Part shown: positions 47,580-59,192 of the stretch, piece by piece
Numbering within the stretch: position 1 is the stretch's first letter
Layout of the letters: every line of letters starts with the position of its first letter
Assembly: GCA_025677815.1 (NCBI GenBank)
Contig: JAIXMP010000020.1
Span: 682,001 to 746,000 of the forward strand
DNA from: Phascolomyces articulosus
Taxonomy: Eukaryota > Mucoromycota > Mucoromycetes > Mucorales > Lichtheimiaceae
Direction of reading: 5' to 3'
DNA: 64,000 bases
The notes under the pieces: model-generated
Database searches by the model: none
What the model was told of the DNA's origin: nothing
The model's input: the letters and a program-made list of their open reading frames with translations, nothing else
Made by a program: the position numbers and the translations under genes

Positions 47580-47880
47580 TTAAATATTTACCAATGAACA
47601 TGTAAATGAAACCATAGCACTTCTTTTTTCTGAGTGTAGATTGTATGTATCCAGGTTATGAAAATTTTCTGGATCAATCAAATCTTCCCTTGTCTGCAAA
47701 CATAAAATGGCTCTTATAGCTGTAGCAAAAACTTTAAGCATATATGCTTTTCTCTTATTAATGTCTTATAGATGATTGTATGGTATATACAGCTATGGTA
47801 AATATTTAAAAGAATAAAAGAGGATTCATAGCCAAGAGATGAAAGAATATATCATCATCACTCACCACATTTTTTCCCAT
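47580..47880 (-). CDS. Candidate small spliced gene of unknown function (uncertain)
   Basis: Two coding-like segments upstream of the UHRF1-like gene on the minus strand join well: ATGGGAAAAAATGTG (47880-47866) ends at a GTGAGT donor, and an exon after TTTGCAG (47693-47580; TREDLIDPENFHNLDTYN...) ends in TAA. The first segment's frame extends upstream without stops (SIDIDIEVLGKKNQWRLFCNGATIYSLMGKN, about 47960-47866) to a possible acceptor TTATTTAG, so the real start may lie in a further exon that I could not find. The second segment is also followed by a GT that would fit a donor (TTG/GTAAAT). I do not recognise the protein. The composition looks coding, but there is no independent support. 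Confidence 0.3.
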
Positions 47881-48212
47881 TAAGGAATAGATGGTGGCAC
47901 CATTACAAAATAATCTCCACTGGTTTTTTTTCCCAACACTTCAATATCAATATCAATACTAAATAATAACGGACTATTATTATATAGGTATTCATTAAAA
48001 GAAGATCAAGAAGAAAAGGTCCTTATTATTTAATACGTGATAGCAATAAAAATTTTAGGTGACGCGCGCTATGAAAAAAAAGGGAGTCGCTTTTTCAGCC
48101 AATAATAATTTTTTTTTGTTACCTAACACACACACATATTTTTTTTCTCTTTCCTTTTCTTCTTTCTTTATGCCCACTGGTATTTTTTAAATACTCCCGT
48201 TGGTTTGAATTC

Positions 48213-50138
48213 ATGGAACTTCATAACGAAGTAAGTTTTAATTTACTTTGTTTCTCATCTTTCTATTCAATATATTTTATCATTCTCCATCTAATCTTCC
48301 CTCCTCCTCCTGAATTCCATTGCTCCATGTTTTATTGCTACATACGTTTCTGTATTCTTTCCTTTTTTAATTAACTCCAATGCCTAATTTATTTATTTTT
48401 ATTTTATTTAGACAACGGTGAGACGACTAAAGTCCAGAAGCGTCAAAGCAACGGTAGCATGTGAAAATGATATAACAATGACCTCTAGTATGGATAAACA
48501 TGCCAATACAGAAACCAAAGATGTGAAATCAGTCATAGGTCAACAGCACATGTTAAACATACGCGCTGCGCTTGGCGATAAAAGCAATAATACTAAAGGA
48601 AAAACTGTATGTATAAGCTATAGTTATTTATATGTATGATTTATTTTACGCTACACGATAAATCTATATATATATATATCGATATTATTACTATTATTAT
48701 GATTTAATTATTGTTAACAACAAACAAAAATTAATAATAATAAAAATTCAGGCACGTTTACAACAAAAGAAAGAATTACATACCCAACAACCATCACAAC
48801 AGCAACAACAACAACAGCATCAGCAACAACAAAAGAAACGAGAAGATGATTTTACCCATTTTTTAGCTGAAAATGCTGAATTGTATAAAACGAATGAATC
48901 AGAACTACCCAAGGTGATGCCTGTATTACCTATTGTAGCACCCAAACGAATGTGGAATCAATATGAAATGAATCAAACAATAATGGCGATTACCAACAAA
49001 AATAAAAATACGAATCAAGGGCCACTGGATATAAAATATAAAATGACAGAAGAAGATCGACAGATGTATGAAGAAGCATTGGCTTATGATCGAGAAATGG
49101 AATTGCGTTCAGAACAAGCTCGATTACAAGATCCAACTTATGCGGAACAAGTAACGGAATATGCAACAGATCCAATGCTTGTTGAAGAATATGAAGATGA
49201 AATTTTTGAACATCTTCGAAAGGCAGAGGTAATAAAAAAATATCCATGGGAATGATCCACTAACGTAAATTGATCCATGAACTGAATTCTTTTTTTTATA
49301 ATTTTCTATATATACGATAGCTCGAAACATTGGCTGATCCAGATTATGTATCCAACCATACAGATATATCATGGAAGATGCGTGGTGTTTTAGTGGATTG
49401 GGTGATTGAAATTCATTATATTTTCCAACTACTACCAGAAACATTGTTCTTGGCTGTAAATATTATTGATCGATTTCTTTCCAAACGTGTCGTAGCATTG
49501 AGCAAATTGCAATTGGTGGGTATTGCTGCTTTGTTAATTGCTACCAAGTTTGAAGAAGTCAGTTCGCCTCGTCTCAAGGATTTCATCTGGATGACCGATC
49601 GTTCATTAAAAGAAGAAGAACTGATAAAGGCTGAACGTTTTGTTGTTCAAGTACTTGATTTCAAGTTGTGTTATGCAAATCCTCTTAACTTTTTACGACG
49701 TGTTTCAAAAACACACTATGAAGTACATAGTCGTATGCTTTCCAAATACTTTATGGAAATCTCTTGTGTAGATCATCGTTTTATTGCGATCCCACCTTCT
49801 AAAGTGGCTGCTGCGGCCTTATGGCTTTCACAACGTATTCTTACCAATGGTACTTGGGTAAGAAATGGGAGATATATTTCTCTTTTTGAAATAAGAAAGA
49901 TAGAAAAGACATTGACTTTTTTTTTATCTATGTCATTTTTATATAGACGGAAGAAATCTCAAGATTAGCAGGCTATAAAGCATCAGATATTCGACCTGTG
50001 GTACAATTGATGTTGGATTATGTTGCACAACCTGTAGTCCATGATGCATTTTTCAGAAAGTGGGCATCGAAAAAGTTGATGAAGGCGAGTGTGTTTGTAC
50101 GTAAATGGGTTAAGCAATATTATAAAGTCACCAAGTAA
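48213..50138 (+). CDS. B-type mitotic cyclin
   Basis: Five exons, 48213-48230, 48412-48606, 48752-49228, 49321-49857 and 49947-50138, encode 472 residues; the first exon carries only six codons. A destruction box RAALGDKSN (57-65), matching RxxLxxxxN and the cyclin-B RxALGDxSN form, lies near the N-terminus. A polyglutamine/histidine stretch follows (about 78-100), then the two cyclin folds beginning at KMRGVLVDWVIEIH (249-262) with LETLFLAVNIIDRFL-type helices, LVGIAALLIATKFEE, and the C-terminal fold ending in KKLMKASVFVRKWVKQY. Family knowledge: B-type cyclins bind Cdk1 and drive entry into mitosis; the D-box leads to APC/C degradation. Fungal equivalents are Clb2 and Cdc13; I cannot say which role without a family tree. 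Introns are 89-181 bp. Confidence 0.93.
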
Positions 50139-51876
50139 AAAAAAAAACAACAACAACAACAGCATGCATATCATTCCCCTTTTATCTACCATCAACCTTT
50201 TCTTCATTTCAACTACTTGAATGTTTCTTCTACTTCTTTATATATATATTTATATATATTCTTTCAAATAACAACAGAAACAAAAAAAAAAAGGAAATTA
50301 TGAAGCTTTTTTTTTCACATACAAATTGTTTTTTGTTGTTATGGTTATTACATAATATTTGATTGTTGTTTTATATTTTGCATTTGGATATTTCTTTTCT
50401 TCTATTATTACATTTTTATTTATATAAAATATATTTATATAATCATTCAGTTTTTAAAAAACATATTCCTTTATCCAAATCTATATAAAATGGAATGACA
50501 TGTTGACCCTTTTATTTTGCATGTTTGTTGGAGTATGGATGAACCCGTCCTTTATATATCTTATATCTTCAACAAGTACCGTCACATTCTTTGATATACA
50601 ACAGCAGATATTATCTAATAAATGAATAAATTGGATCATTTCTCTTTTGAGAAGAACTTTCTTTTTTTTTACTAGAGAAGAATGGGGGTGCGATATAGAT
50701 GTATCTGTACACTGTATCATATATATCATCAGGAATAAGTGAATGAGAGGGTAATATTACCGTGCTTTTCGCACTTATGGTAAAAGTAATCCCTCGAAAT
50801 TTGCTATTACCTTTTACACTTTATCATTCAAATTTCCCGCTCACCTTTACTCCTGTTTAATGCAAGCTCACACGTTCGTCAATGTCAGCGTCTTGGAATT
50901 CCTTATGGTGTTGTAAAAGTGAGAGGTTCATTGTATATTACATAATAAGAGATACATTGATGAAACAGCCGGAAGATCTTCTTGCTATATTTTGCATGAT
51001 ATAAGCATGATTATATAATTATAATTTATATAAAAACGTGGGGTAATGAATCTGTTTTTTATCTAATCATACGATAAATATTCTATTGTATGCCTGGAAA
51101 TGAAAAGAAAAAAATCCGATTCTGAACCGAAAACACATGAAAACAACCCATGCATTATGGTATATTTACAACAAAATGCTAAGGACGTCCATTATTTTCA
51201 GTTGAATATCAACAAACACATCCGATACAACAACAAACATGTATAATACCGTTAAGTTTCGGAGTCTTGTACCGCACAATAATAAGAGTATATATGGGTG
51301 GTTCTATACATAATAACCAGCTTGTTATTATTGTCCCTTAATGCATAGAACAGCATGCTATTATGCTATTATCTCAGCCAATATATTGCTGTTCAGACAA
51401 ATGAAATTTCATAACCAATATTGAAGATAGTCATAAAAAAAAGGAAGGTATGAAATGAAGCATCATTAAAATGAGTTTCTTTTTTTGTATGAAATTATGA
51501 ATTTCATTGATAAATGAAAAAGACTGAATCCCTATTTTGGTGATTTAAAGCTTATTTAATCCTTCTAAATTTTAACTTGATTTTATCCTTCAAAGTCTGT
51601 ATTGCCTAAAGTAGGTAATTCCCGCTTAGAATAAAAATGTACCTGAGAAATGGTTTAACCACGACTTACCTGCTCCGACGTGGTTTCATCCATCATGAGA
51701 AGAGTAAGTACTATAGTCATATTTATAAACCCCAACTCAAAAGAAAATCAAGAAGTGTGAAAAAAAAAGTGTCAGTAATTTCTTTTTTTTTTTTTTTGTT
51801 TCTTTTTCACTTTCTTTTCTTTTTTTTACCCTTTTTTTTTTTCTATTCGATTCACACAACAACAATAATAAGAAAA
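50139..51876. other. 1.7-kb intergenic region
   Basis: Starts with the cyclin 3' end (long A run, (CAA)n). At 50749-50760 GGTAATATTACC is a perfect palindrome related to the GGTATTACC word at 2476 and 3095. No gene supported: the frames at 50481-50729 (-) and 51637-51930 (+) are not convincing, the latter running through the poly-T leader of the next gene. The last 95 bases are a poly-pyrimidine promoter. Confidence 0.5.
51781..51845 (+). promoter_or_regulatory. Pyrimidine-rich promoter tract of monooxygenase 1
   Basis: Long T/C run ending 32 bases before the ATG at 51877. The same kind of run, less regular, precedes the second monooxygenase at 55052-55096. Inferred promoter or leader element. 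Confidence 0.4.
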
Positions 51877-54371
51877 ATGGCACCAAGAAACGGTAGAAAA
51901 CTTACCGCTGCTGTTATTGGCACAGGGTAAAATATAAACTGACAACAAAAATTTTGCCACAAATTCTCTCATACGGATTTGAATTAACCCCACACTCTTG
52001 ATATTTCGATGCATTCAGTTTCAGTGGCATATGTGCAGCTATCAAATTGGAAAAAGAACTTGGTATCAACCCTCAGCTTTTTGAAATTTCTGAAGATGTA
52101 GGAGGCACATGGCACGCCAACACTTATCCTGGTGCCGAATGTGACATTCCTTCTCATTTGTATTCACTTAGTTTTGAACTCAATGACAGTAAGTCTTTTT
52201 TTTTTATTTTCCCTCATTCTACTTGTCATAAAAAAATAACTCACTATATTATTTTCTATCAATATTCTAGCCTGGACAAAACATTATAGTGCTCAAGCTG
52301 AAATTTATGCCTATCTTCGACGTGTTGCTAAAAAATATAATCTTTATGAAAAAACAAAGTTTGAAACAGAAATTGTTCATGCAGAATGGAAAGAACAACA
52401 ACAGCAATGGCTTCTTCAATGGAGAAATACAAAAAATCATCAAGAAACAGGCTCTGGTTATTATGATATTTTGTAAGTTTGGATTGGAAATATGTTTGGG
52501 GGAAGAAAGAAAGTGTTTTTTTTTTTGGGTTAGTGTGATTGTTGTACAAGGATATATCGCTTTGGATACCCTATTTGACAGGTTAAATTTTTTTATGTAT
52601 TTAGATTTGCTGGTCTTGGTCCTTTGCGTGTACCTAATATTCCTTCAGAATTTGCCAAATTTCAAGGTCCAATTGTTCATACTACTCAATGGGATTCTAC
52701 CCTTGATTATAGTAACAAACGTATTGCTGTTATTGGAAGCGGTGCTACGTAAGTAGATAAAAAAAAAAGGTGGATTGTATGCTGAGAATGGAACATGCAA
52801 GGAAACAAAAACTGGAGTAAACATTGATAACTTATACGTTACTATCAATTATAGAGCTGTCCAAGCAATCCCTGAATTGCGTAAAGTGGCTTCCCATGTC
52901 TATAGTTTCCAACGAACACCTGCTTGGATTTCGCCACGAGATCAATTCACCTATCCAAGTCTTTTGAAATTTGTCTTTCGTTGGTTACCATTCCTTATGA
53001 GATTATATCGAATCTTTTTATACTTGCAGGTATGTACTCATCATGTTGCTGAATGGATGGATAGAATAAGCACGAGATAAAATGTGTAACAGATGAAACA
53101 CTATGATTTTTTTTTATTAGCACGAGATGTATTATGTCAGCTTTGGTTATCACAATTCATTTTTGGCTCGTCGTATCCAAGCTGGCATGACAAAAATCGT
53201 TGCTTGGCGTCTCAAGAGAGCAGGTCGACCTGATTTGATTCCTGTCTTGACACCAGGTAAATAAAATGGTTCATACTTATTGGTCACATATATACATTCA
53301 TTTCTTATTAACCCTCATTCTTTTTGAAATAGATTATCCTTTGGGATGTAAGCGTATTGCCAAATCTGAACTTTACCTTGAAGCATTGGCAAAGCCTAAT
53401 GTTACCGTTATTAAATCGGGTGTGAGCGATATTAAGGAACGTACATTGATGGATAAGGATGGAAACGCACATGAAGTGGATATTTTGGTTCTTGCTACTG
53501 GGTTTGATGTTCAAGGATTTACTGGAAATCTTGATAGTAAGTTGGAATTGGGTTTCTTTTTCATTTGGGATTCAACAATGACAACAGCAAAAGAGATCAG
53601 AATAACATTGACATAATAACCACTGAAAAAAATGATGAATAGTTTATGGAAGAAACCGTATGTTGTTGGATCAAAAATGGAGAAAAGATTTCCCCAAAAC
53701 TTACAAGGTAATTATCTAGACCATCATACATAAAAGAGAGAGAGAAGTTCAATGTTTCGTGTACATCAGTGGACAGTGTACTTATATATTGTTTGGATAT
53801 GATCATACTAGACGGTTACTGTCCATGGATATCCCAACTTTTTCATGTTACTCGGTCCTTCGGCCGCACTTGGTCACAATTCTGTCGTCACTCAAATCGA
53901 AATGTAAGTTTTATTTTTAATTTCTGGGCATTATCCTAGATTCTTATATAGAGTATAACATCCAATAATTCATTTTGCTAATATGACCTTTCTTTAAAAT
54001 TATACAGTCAAGTGGATTATGCCATTAAATGTTTGAAACATATGGTTCGAAATAATTTGGCTGCATTGGAACCCAAGGAATCAGCGCAAGAATTATTCTC
54101 TAAAAATCTTCAAAAGGACTTTAATGGCACAGTATGGAAGGGCGGTTGTCGTTCGTGGTATATGAATGATGCTGGCGAGGTAATATAATTTAAATAGATT
54201 TATATATTTACGAAACAGATGGAAAAGTATTCATTACTAACGAGGGTTTATTATTATAATTAGATTTATGGTCTCTGGAAAGGTCCCATTATGTCGTTTT
54301 ACTGGGCGCTTCGTAGTCCTAACTTCAATGACTTTATTGAATACAAAAAGATGCCTCGCGTTCACTTGTAG
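51877..54371 (+). CDS. Type I Baeyer-Villiger monooxygenase / FAD-dependent monooxygenase, paralogue 1
   Basis: Eleven exons (51877-51926, 52019-52188, 52271-52472, 52605-52748, 52855-53029, 53121-53256, 53333-53536, 53643-53707, 53812-53903, 54008-54179, 54264-54371) encode 505 residues. FAD loop GTGFSG (15-20); GGTWHANTYPGAECD (45-59), matching the GGxW..Y/F-P-G..D motif; the Baeyer-Villiger fingerprint FxGxxxHxxxW-D as FQGPIVHTTQWD (160-171); NADPH loop GSGATA (185-190); and LVLATGFD. Family knowledge: such enzymes use NADPH and O2 to insert oxygen next to a ketone or to oxidise a heteroatom; the substrate cannot be read from sequence. A hydrophobic segment (about 250-268, FVFRWLPFLMRLYRIFLYL) may attach it to membranes. 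It is followed 0.75 kb later by a close paralogue in the same direction. Ends HL-stop. Confidence 0.9.
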
Positions 54372-55116
54372 AAAGAAAAAGAATATATTGATATTGTAAA
54401 CAGTAGTGGACAGCTGAATATATGAACATTTACTGTTATTTTTATTAGAGAACTACATTACATTTTCATTGATCATTCCATATTATTTATATAACCGTTT
54501 ATATAACCGTTTATATTATATTTTTTATATTTTTATATTATAAAAACATATCAACAGCAATTCATTCATTTCTATTAAATTATCTATACATAAAATCATG
54601 AATTCCATAAGTCTTAATATCTTGTGAACTAGAGTATTTCTTTGTATAGAATGAACAAAGTAAAAAGAAAATATGAAGCTCTGTAAATAGATGAATGGTG
54701 TGGAAGTGCATTTATATTTGTCATGCTATGCATTACTCCTACTTTCTGATCAACTAGATAATCCTTTCCATTATAAATATATAAACGTCTACACTCGTGG
54801 TACAATGGAAGTTCTTTGATTCCATATATATACCACTTGTGAACAAGCACTAAATTTGACATGTTTGTTGGAGAAGAATCATGTAATGCATATAGAAAAT
54901 GACTTGGAGAATAGGGTTTCTAAAACGACTTTTTATTATATAGACTACGAAAATTAAAGTTTATCCAGTGTAAAATATCTGTGTTACGTCGATAATCGGA
55001 CAATAAGAAAATAAAAAGGTAACGGAGAGAAAAAAGTGGAGAAACCAACTGGTTTTTTTTTTTGCGTCTTCTTTTTCTCCCCCTTTTTTTTTTCTGTTGT
55101 GAACCAAGAAAAAAAT
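54372..55116. other. Spacer between tandem monooxygenase genes
   Basis: Contains a short direct duplication ATATAACCGTTTAT at about 54490-54511 and, from 55052, a pyrimidine-rich leader of the second monooxygenase. Minus-strand frames at 54629-54862, 54920-55144 and 54961-55176 are shadows of the leader and are rejected. Confidence 0.5.
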
Positions 55117-57923
55117 ATGACATCCAACGCAACAAAAAAGCCAACAGTTGCTGTGATCGGTACTGGGTAAAAACAACTTTTACTACTTACTTTTTGTTTC
55201 TAGCTGTGATAACCTTTTTTTAATTGTTATTCCATTAATATACTTTTAGCTTCACGGGTATTTGCGCGGCTATCAAAGTAAAGCAAGAACTTGGTATCGA
55301 TGCAGAATTATTTGAGATTGCCAAAGACGTTGGTGGCACCTGGGAAGCAAATACGTAAATAAAAACCTAATAAAAATAGATAAACAACAATTGATATAGA
55401 TTTATATCATATATTCACCTCCATCACTCATATTCCGTGTTTTTCCCCCTTAGATATCCGGGTCTTGAATGTGATATTCCTTCTCATGTTTACTCGTTCA
55501 GTTTTGAACCAAATCCAAGTAAGCACTGATGTCATTTATTATTATTATGCAATTTTATATCTATTTATATATAAATATAATTTTTGGGAGTATGCATCAA
55601 TGTTAACTTTTTAAACACCAACATTGCTATTTTTGATATATAGATTGGACAAGACATTTTAGTCCTCAAGCTGAGATTCATACCTATCTTCGAAATATTG
55701 CCAAAAAATATGATTTATATAAAAACACACGATTCGAAACTGAAATGATTCGAGCAGAATGGAATGAAAAGGAAAATAATTGGCTTCTTGAATGGAGAAA
55801 TGTCAGTAATCATCAAGAAATTGGATCTGGCTCGTTTGATTTTGTGTAAGTCTTTCTATATTGTGTGGTATAATGATTCATCCCATCCTTTGTCATGGTA
55901 GTACAAAAGTATACACAAGAACTTTGCTAATAACTCGATTTTTTTAAAACATAAAACATGGGATTATATTTAGATTTGCTGGATTAGGACCTTTCAGAGT
56001 TCCAAAGTATCCTCAAGGAGTACCTATTGATAATTTTGATGGACCTGTTGTTCATACCGCTCGTTGGGATCATAGTATTGATTTCACTAATAAGAAAGTG
56101 GCTGTTATTGGCAGTGGTGCCACGTAAGAAAACGATACTCTCTAAGTACATTGTATTATACAATCAATCTAAAAAAAAAAACTCATTCATATACTACCCA
56201 TGTTTTGTTTCTTAGTGCAGTTCAATTGATCCCAGCATTACGCAAATTGACGCACCACTTATACAGTTACCAACGAACACCAGCGTGGGTTATTAAGAGA
56301 AGTATGAAATGGCTGTTTATATTTTTAGTAATATTCTAGAAGAAAAGAAATCTAATAACGACTATATTAATCTTTTGTTTATATTTCATAATAGATCAAT
56401 TTAACTATTCTCGTATTACCAAATTCTTATTCCGTTGGGTCCCACTTTACATGTGGGTTTATCGATTGTATCTCTTCTTCAGGGTATTATAGTTATTCAT
56501 TTTAGTATTCAACTTATGCATTACAAAAATATCTCTCCGTGTTGCTAATAATATAGAACTATTTTTTTTTTCTTATGTTGATTAGGTTGATTTGTCCTAT
56601 ATCAAAATTGGTTATTACAATACTTGGATCGGTCGTTTTCTTCGTAATCTTACTGCAAAGTCCATGGCATCTCGTCTTCAACGTGTAGGTCGATCAGATT
56701 TGATCCCTAAATTGATTCCTGGTATGTTTTTTAATAATACTTTACATGTAACAAAAAGGAAATTTACATAGAAAATGTGCCATTTTTTTTAAAATTATGT
56801 GAAATGGGATATCCCATATTTTCAATATAGATTTCCCTCTCGGATGCAAGCGTATCACTAAATCTGAGGTCTATCTCGAAGCATTGGCTGAAAAAAATGT
56901 TACTCTCATCCGATCAGGTATCAAGTCAATCCAAGGTCGAACATTGGTTGATAATGACGGAAATGAAGCAGAAGTGGATGTATTGGTTTTAGCAACCGGA
57001 TATGATGTCCAACAATTCACTGGAAACTTTGATGGTATGAACATGTCGTTTTTTCTTATAGATCACATTTCTAACGTATTCAACGAAATTACTTAGTTTA
57101 TGGTCGAAATAATACGCGTCTTGTCGAACAATGGATGAAATATGCTCCAAGAACATACAAGGTATTATTGTTGGATGTTACTATGGATATAGGTTATACA
57201 AATATATAATCGAATACTATGCGTTTAAACACTCAACAGGATGATTATCTGGCTCACTTTATTTTATAATGTAATATAGACTGTTGCAATGCACGGTTTT
57301 CCAAACCTGTTTTTAGCCATGGGACCATCTGCAGGTCTTACCCATCATTCTGCTGTTGTTATGATTGAAATGTAAGTGATTATAAAAAAAGGAATCTGTT
57401 AATATGCAAGGAGAAAGAACCTCCAATTGTCATCAGTATATATGTATATTAAATGTTCTATCCACTGAAATCAATTAGTCAAATTGATTATGCCATAAAA
57501 TGCATGAAGCATCTTGGACGAAATGGATTGGCTGCCATTGAACCTAAAGCTGCTGCTCAAGAAGCATTTATTACCAAGTTACAAAAAAGCTTTGATGGAA
57601 CGGCCTTCAAAGGAGGTATGGATACAGATGAATCATATGCAGATATGTCAAAAAAAACAATTATATATGATGATGATGGTATTCTTATCCCTTATTATAC
57701 TTTTTTATATTATAGGCTGTAGCTCGATTTTCTTGGATCAAAACAACGAGGTATATATAAAAACAGTGGAAAAAACAAGAATAAAAAAGAGAGAATTAGG
57801 AAAAACTAACTTTTTTTTGTCCATCTGTAGATTTTTGGTATTTGGTCAGGAACAGTCTGCTCGTTCTGGAGAGAGTTACGCAAACCAAACTACAATGACT
57901 TTTTGTTGTACAAAAAGAACTAG
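55117..57923 (+). CDS. Type I Baeyer-Villiger monooxygenase, paralogue 2
   Basis: Fourteen exons (55117-55166, 55250-55354, 55454-55518, 55644-55845, 55974-56123, 56216-56301, 56395-56483, 56586-56721, 56831-57034, 57097-57161, 57280-57371, 57479-57615, 57716-57750, 57831-57923) encode 502 residues. Motifs: GTGFTG (15-20), GGTWEANTYPGLECD (45-59), FDGPVVHTARWD, GSGATA and LVLATGYD. Exons of 50, 202, 136, 204, 65 and 92 bases match paralogue 1 exactly; the 170-base second exon of paralogue 1 is split here into 105 plus 65, and its 175-base fifth exon into 86 plus 89, so introns were gained here or lost there. The hydrophobic segment FLFRWVPLYMWVYRLYLFF is kept. Same reaction class as paralogue 1; tandem duplication is the simplest origin. 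The C-terminus ends NDFLLYKKN. Confidence 0.9.
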
Positions 57924-58133
57924 AAAGAAGCAATCATCTTTTGCCATATCCTAATCATGATGATTAACCAATTTTTTTTACTTCTCCACCCATCACCCAT
58001 CCACCTACAACATCATCAAACATCAATGAACACAAGAATATATACTTAAGGTTTATAATATTTTTATTTACAAGGAGTTATCACTATACAGTAGAGTTGG
58101 TGTCAATGTTCACTATGAGAAAAGTCGAATATA
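57924..58133. other. Short convergent spacer
   Basis: 210 bases between the stops of monooxygenase 2 (+) and the orphan gene (-); C/A-rich then AT-rich, presumably holding both poly(A) signals (TTATAATATTTTTATTTAC near 58050). Confidence 0.4.
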
Positions 58134-59027
58134 CTATGGATATTTTGTTTGGATGAATAATTCAAGAGTAGAAATGAGTGCTTGTTTGGATTCTGATGTC
58201 ATATTGAGATGATGATGACGACAAATATCTTCAACAACGGATGTCATTGTATCCCCTTTAAAGAGTGTTACCAAGATGGTCACCCCAGGTGCCAACTCAA
58301 TTTCAATCTTTAAAGAAGGAATCACTTCCAGATCAGCGTCATCATCATATATTTCATTATGAATTTCTTGCGCATCATAATACTGTTGCACTTGCTCTTG
58401 TTGTTCTTGCTGCTGTTGTTCCCAAAATGGTGTTGATGTTAGTTGTCCAGAACCCCAACCATTCACTGTCATCTCTGGAAGAGCATGGACTGGCATAGAA
58501 ACCACTCTTTCTCTTTTCTTTCTTTTCTTTGGTTTTTTCTTGATCATACTCATTGAAGTCAAGGATTGTAATCGTCCACTGCTTGTTCCGGAACCTGGAA
58601 TAGGTTTACTCAGACGTTTGTTGACAATTGCTGTTTCAGATAATGGCTTATAATTACTGCCTTGTCGGTGTAATTGTCCACTACCAATGCCTCCAGGTTT
58701 GATTGAATAATTGGGATCCACTAATGAATTCCAATCATGTGATACTTGTTGATTAGTGGGCACTTGTTGCTGTTGTTTTTGTTGTTCTTGGGAACCCCAT
58801 GTGGTCATACTTAATGGTGCGTACGCATCGTCGTCTTCGTACTCACTTTCGTTATCAGAAATTGAATTCAAAAACGCGGCTGTTTTTAACATTCCAGGTG
58901 TTTGTTTGTTTTTGGGTATCTTTTCTGTCATTAAGGTAGATTGTTGAGTTGTTACAGTTGTTTGACCCCACGATCCTCCAAGAATCGCACCAGGATTGTC
59001 TGAAAAAATCTGATCGTAAGTTGGCAT
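58134..59027 (-). CDS. Orphan 297-residue protein, disordered with a folded C-terminal domain
   Basis: Single-exon gene on the minus strand; I do not recognise it. The first 220 residues look disordered, rich in Gln, Ser, Gly and Thr, with recurring SWGQ/TWGSQ/GWGSGQ words (about residues 19, 76 and 190), and a basic cluster KKKPKKRKKRERVV (about 163-176) that could be a nuclear localisation signal. The last 70 residues (SLKIEIELAPGVTILVTLFKGDTMTSVVEDICRHH...) have the beta-beta-helix spacing of a ubiquitin-like or Ras-binding-type fold. It sits inside the monooxygenase cluster, which may be chance. A longer upstream frame exists in another phase but is low complexity. Start MPTYDQIF is the first in-frame ATG. 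Confidence 0.65.
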   Translation of the reverse strand: MPTYDQIFSDNPGAILGGSWGQTTVTTQQSTLMTEKIPKNKQTPGMLKTAAFLNSISDNESEYEDDDAYAPLSMTTWGSQEQQKQQQQVPTNQQVSHDWNSLVDPNYSIKPGGIGSGQLHRQGSNYKPLSETAIVNKRLSKPIPGSGTSSGRLQSLTSMSMIKKKPKKRKKRERVVSMPVHALPEMTVNGWGSGQLTSTPFWEQQQQEQQEQVQQYYDAQEIHNEIYDDDADLEVIPSLKIEIELAPGVTILVTLFKGDTMTSVVEDICRHHHLNMTSESKQALISTLELFIQTKYP

Positions 59028-59192
59028 CGATAGAGCTGTTCAGAATTTTAAGGGAAAAAGATAAAAGGAAGAAAAAAAAGCGGAATGTCAACTACTATTA
59101 TTTGATTGTTACACGAGTGAGATAAACTGTAAAAGAAGGATGATCCCCAATTGTTTTATTTTTATCAATGACCTTTTTATCAATCTCGATCA
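59028..59192. other. Short spacer
   Basis: Between the start of the orphan gene (-) and the stop of monooxygenase 3 (-). At 165 bases it must hold the promoter of one and the terminator of the other. Nothing specific seen. Confidence 0.4.
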
